A DNA stretch of 5,535 nt, from the NCBI GenBank assembly GCA_947246775.1, contig CAMXTM010000162.1, forward strand, positions 1 to 5,535. Direction: 5' to 3'. This stretch comes from an uncultured Clostridium sp. GTDB taxonomy: Bacteria > Bacillota > Clostridia > Lachnospirales > Anaerotignaceae. Shown here piece by piece: positions 2,913-5,535 of the stretch (its first letter is position 1; every line of letters starts with the position of its first letter). Both the position numbers and the translations under genes were made by a program. Below the pieces are notes generated by a model that was not told the origin of the DNA, did not search any database, and was given only the letters and a program-made list of their open reading frames with translations.

Positions 2913-5535
2913 TTAAGGTTGTGTTGTAACAGTAACAACGATTGTAGCTTTAATCGCTTCTGTTGGCTCTGTAACTCCACTACCTACTTCTATATCAGCT
3001 GCTGGTATAGATACCTCAAATGTATATTCTCCTGCTTCTATAGCGTCTGTACCTGTAAATTCTATGTCTAATTTATTTGCATCTGTTGTATTTACTGTTG
3101 CTGTACCACTTAATGTTTCAGGATTAGTTGTAGTTTCAGCAGCATCACCTATTTTTGCTTTAACAAATGTAACACTTGGTGCATTTTTAATTGTTGTTGC
3201 ATTTGCTGCTGTAAGTGTTGTTGTTGCTGTTGTTTCTCCACTCTCAGCTTTTGTCATAGATACTTCTGCATCTGCTATACTTACTATTTTATCATTTTGA
3301 CCACCTGTTGTAACAGTAACAACGATTGTTGCTTTAACTGCTTCTGTTGGCTCTGTAACTCCACTACCTACTTCTATATCAGCTGCTGGTATAGATACCT
3401 CAAATGTATATTCTCCTGCTTCTATAGCGTCTGTACCTGTAAATTCTATGTCTAATTTATTTGCATCTGTTGTATTTACTGTTGCTGTACCACTTAATGT
3501 TTCAGGATTAGTTGTAGTTTCAGCAGCATCACCTATTTTTGCTTTAACAAATGTAACACTTGGTGCATTTTTAATTGTTGTTGCATTTGCTGCTGTAAGT
3601 GTTGTTGTTGCTGTTGTTTCTCCACTCTCAGCTTTTGTCATAGATACTTCTGCATTTGCTATACTTACTGTTTTATCACCTGTCTCTGTACCTGTACCTT
3701 TAATTTTTACTGTAAATGTATCTGATTGATTTGAACCATCTTTAGCTGTTGCTGTTATTGTAACAGAAATAGCTCCACTTGTAGCATTTTTTCCTAATGT
3801 TAATGTTCCGCCACCATCTGCTTCAACAAAACTACCACCTGCTGAAACAGTCCATTCTACTTCTTGATTTGCATTGCTTGGGGTAACTTCTACGCTCACT
3901 GTTAACTTTTTACCTCCTTCTGGTATATCACTATTTTCATATTCTTTACCACTTGAAATAACTTCATCGCCATCTTTTACAGTTACTGTAACGCCTGTTA
4001 TTGTTACATCAATTGTATATGTGTTAAATTGAACACCAGTTGCTGTAATAGTTATTGTATCACCATAAGCTAATAATCCGCTAGGTTTATCAGTTCCCTC
4101 TTTATCTTTTACTGTGATTGTAGGTGATTGAACATCTTCTGTACCATTCTTAAATGTCAACTTAGTTGCTAAATCAGCAACTGTTGCTTCACCTGGTACC
4201 GTAATTGTTGCGTCACTAACTGTATAACCAGTTGTTTCTGTGGTTACTGTACCAACAGCGTCTGCTGTTACTGTAATTTTTGCTGTAGCTGGTGTGCTTA
4301 CGCCTGTTACAGTTACTTTTATGCTATCTTTATCACCAGTTGGCACTGTTGCTGGTGCTGTATATTCAGGAAGTGTAATTTCACCATTTGTACCTACAGT
4401 TAACTCTACTTCTCCAGTTTGTGCAAATGAACCAGTTGTTGCTTCACATTTAACAGTTACTTTGCTGCCCTCTTTCATTACTTTACTATCTGTATCTTTT
4501 ACAACAGCTTTTAATGTCAATTTGCCATTTATTTGTACTAATGATAAGTTGCTGCTTGCCATTGCAACACTGCCTACTGTCTGCTCTACCTCAGCTTCTG
4601 TTGCTGTCACACTAATTGCTATAGAAATTCCGTCTTCTGGGTATGTATATCCGTCTTCTAAGTCCAAATCAGTTTCAGCAATTGCCAAAGTATAAGAATA
4701 TTTACCTGCTGTTGTTGTTGGAACACTTACTGTAATTGTCTTATTGTCATCTCCAACTGATACAGTTGCTGCTGGTGCGCCTGCTGCTGATGTTGTTGCT
4801 TCTAAATTTGCTGTTGTTTTTACTGTTGCGCCATCTAATGTAATAGTAGCTGTTGCAGTTTCTCCAGCCGTTACACTTACTTCTGTTGTACCAGTTGCTT
4901 CTACTGTTTTTACTTCTGGAGTAGTTGTTGTACTATCATCAGGTGTTGTTGTGTCACTTGGTGTATCTGGTGTCTCTACAGGTGTCTCTACTTCTTCGCC
5001 TTTCTCCAATGTGCCTGGGTTTGTAGCCTCAATCTTACCTACTTCACCCTCACCAGTTACGGTTGAACCTGCTGCTGTAGATGTAGATGTTACAGTATCA
5101 ACCTTAGCTTCTTCCTCAACTGCTACATTTGCTACAGCAGAATCACTAATTTCTACTTTACCTACACTTGCAGTATCATTTACATCAACTTTTGCATTTG
5201 CGTTTCCGCTAACTGCTACAGTACCTACTTCACCATTTCCATTTACTCTAATGTTAGCTGCTGTGTCATCTTTTACTTCGATTTTGTCAACACTTGCTTT
5301 ATCGTCAACTTTAACATTTGTGCTGCCGTCGCCGCTCAATACGATATCTTTTACATCACCAACTACATTAACGTTATTTACTTCGCCCTCAGCTTCAACA
5401 CTTGCACCATCGTCAGCTGTGATTGTACCAACTTTTGCGCCCTTTGCAACTTCAACAGGTGCTTTTGCTTCAACTTGAGCTACTTCAAAACCAACGATTT
5501 TTGTAGGAATCAATGCTTTTACGATTGCACTAATT
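2913..5535 (-). CDS. Large secreted/surface protein with beta-solenoid-like repeats and Ig-like domains, C-terminal 873 residues
   Basis: The reading frame is open to the right edge: seven more codons precede the TTG at 5511-5513, so that TTG is not a start and the true N-terminus is outside the window. Residue numbers here count from the edge. Seen: 21-residue beta-solenoid-like repeats (about 64-167), an acidic Pro/Thr linker (174-210), a divergent copy of the C-terminal domain (about 211-313), a Big_1/invasin-like Ig domain (about 318-425), a less clear beta-rich region (426-508), a Big_2-like domain (about 515-612), then two nearly identical 128-residue domains (619-873). There is one Cys (in KVTVKCEATT). 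The protein is acidic, rich in Thr, Ala, Val and Glu. It ends two residues after the last domain, with no LPxTG motif, hydrophobic tail or basic tail. Anchoring, if any, should therefore be N-terminal; S-layer homology domains are my guess, since SLH proteins of Clostridia often carry such solenoids. Likely an S-layer-associated or adhesin-like protein; the ligand is unknown. Confidence 0.85.
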   Translation of the reverse strand, partial: ISAIVKALIPTKIVGFEVAQVEAKAPVEVAKGAKVGTITADDGASVEAEGEVNNVNVVGDVKDIVLSGDGSTNVKVDDKASVDKIEVKDDTAANIRVNGNGEVGTVAVSGNANAKVDVNDTASVGKVEISDSAVANVAVEEEAKVDTVTSTSTAAGSTVTGEGEVGKIEATNPGTLEKGEEVETPVETPDTPSDTTTPDDSTTTTPEVKTVEATGTTEVSVTAGETATATITLDGATVKTTANLEATTSAAGAPAATVSVGDDNKTITVSVPTTTAGKYSYTLAIAETDLDLEDGYTYPEDGISIAISVTATEAEVEQTVGSVAMASSNLSLVQINGKLTLKAVVKDTDSKVMKEGSKVTVKCEATTGSFAQTGEVELTVGTNGEITLPEYTAPATVPTGDKDSIKVTVTGVSTPATAKITVTADAVGTVTTETTGYTVSDATITVPGEATVADLATKLTFKNGTEDVQSPTITVKDKEGTDKPSGLLAYGDTITITATGVQFNTYTIDVTITGVTVTVKDGDEVISSGKEYENSDIPEGGKKLTVSVEVTPSNANQEVEWTVSAGGSFVEADGGGTLTLGKNATSGAISVTITATAKDGSNQSDTFTVKIKGTGTETGDKTVSIANAEVSMTKAESGETTATTTLTAANATTIKNAPSVTFVKAKIGDAAETTTNPETLSGTATVNTTDANKLDIEFTGTDAIEAGEYTFEVSIPAADIEVGSGVTEPTEAVKATIVVTVTTGGQNDKIVSIADAEVSMTKAESGETTATTTLTAANATTIKNAPSVTFVKAKIGDAAETTTNPETLSGTATVNTTDANKLDIEFTGTDAIEAGEYTFEVSIPAADIEVGSGVTEPTEAIKATIVVTVTTQP
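2922..3294 (-). repeat. Tandem repeat copy 2 (extreme C-terminus), 373 bp
   Basis: This is the second copy of the 128-residue unit, reading DKIVSIADAEVSM to EAIKATIVVTVTT and followed only by Gln-Pro and TAA. Differences from copy 1 give three amino-acid changes (Thr/Ile, Asn/Asp, Val/Ile) and two silent changes. An 11-bp stretch (3295-3305) encoding the GGQND linker joins the copies. The near identity marks a recent duplication or ongoing gene conversion. Confidence 0.97.
3306..3678 (-). repeat. Tandem repeat copy 1 (protein-proximal), 373 bp
   Basis: This copy matches 2922-3294 at an offset of exactly 384 bp (128 codons), with five mismatched positions by direct reading (3330, 3338, 3339, 3656, 3670). 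It encodes the first C-terminal domain, starting near GDKTVSIANAEVSM and ending EAVKATIVVTVTT. The domain is a beta-sandwich-like module with AGEYTFEVSIPAADIEVGSG in its second half. The same fold signature appears in diverged form at residues 211-313 (AGKYSYTLAIAETDL). Confidence 0.97.
5034..5345 (-). repeat. Five degenerate 21-residue (63-bp) repeats, beta-solenoid-like
   Basis: Consecutive units start at residues 64, 85, 106, 127 and 148 of the in-window protein. Each has the pattern hydrophobic-x-hydrophobic, polar turn, A/S-N-hydrophobic-x-V, an acidic or Gly turn, and a closing V-[GD]-[KT]. Examples of unit ends are ASVDK, GEVGT, ASVGK, AKVDT and GEVGK. The last unit has 20 residues. 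Alternating hydrophobic positions with Gly/Asn/Asp turns suggest one solenoid coil per unit. The repeats are visible at protein level but diverged in DNA, so they are old. Confidence 0.65.

Noticed and set aside
2922..3678. CRISPR or insertion-sequence interpretation of the repeated DNA
   Set aside because: The repeats are 373 bp, in frame, coding and directly tandem, without spacers, terminal inverted repeats or a transposase.
4744..5478. Plus-strand open frame of 244 codons, and similar ones at 3064-3300, 3448-3729 and 4240-4695
   Set aside because: They are antisense to the surface-protein gene. The Ser/Thr/Val-rich products mirror its Ala/Thr/Val codons, the repeats produce identical shadows, and no ribosome-binding sites or domains are seen.
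5511..5513. TTG as start of the surface protein
   Set aside because: The frame remains open to the window edge upstream, and no signal peptide follows this codon, so the gene simply continues outside.

Overview
The window looks like chromosomal DNA from a low-GC Gram-positive anaerobe of the Clostridia type (Bacillota). The evidence is AT-rich intergenic DNA, strong AGGAGG-like ribosome-binding sites, consensus sigma-A-type promoters, a DUF1836 regulator (a family I know essentially from Firmicutes), and a very large Thr/Ala/Val-rich surface protein built from Ig-like domains. Genus and species cannot be fixed from the sequence alone.

Layout: (1) 1-1136, minus strand: the first 378 residues of GMP synthase (guaA); its C-terminal dimerisation part lies beyond the left edge. 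(2) 1137-1275: a short guaA leader with its own promoter and a terminator-like hairpin inside the leader. (3) 1276-1881, minus strand: a 201-residue DUF1836 protein with a MerR-like helix-turn-helix. (4) 1882-2065: a divergent promoter region with two back-to-back 17-bp-spaced promoters and several copies of an AT-rich inverted repeat, ATAGT-N7-ACTAT or related. (5) 2066-2728, plus strand: a seven-helix hemolysin III / TrhA (PAQR-like) membrane protein. (6) 2729-2912: a convergent intergenic region with two strong hairpins, one of them unusually GC-rich. (7) 2913-5535, minus strand: the C-terminal 873 residues of a giant secreted or surface protein whose N-terminus lies beyond the right edge. 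It contains a beta-solenoid-like 21-residue repeat region, a Pro/Thr linker, several Ig-like domains, and two almost identical 128-residue domains at its extreme C-terminus.

How the genes relate: guaA is housekeeping purine synthesis and appears to have its own promoter. The DUF1836 gene and trhA are divergently transcribed from a shared, palindrome-rich control region. This suggests, but does not prove, that the DUF1836 protein regulates itself and trhA. The surface protein is convergent with trhA and unrelated in function.

The points most worth a second look are the shared operator-like palindromes, the hairpin in the guaA leader, the recent in-frame 384-bp duplication in the surface protein, and the GC-rich structured element between trhA and the surface-protein gene. 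No CRISPR array, tRNA, rRNA, insertion sequence or obvious new defence system is visible.
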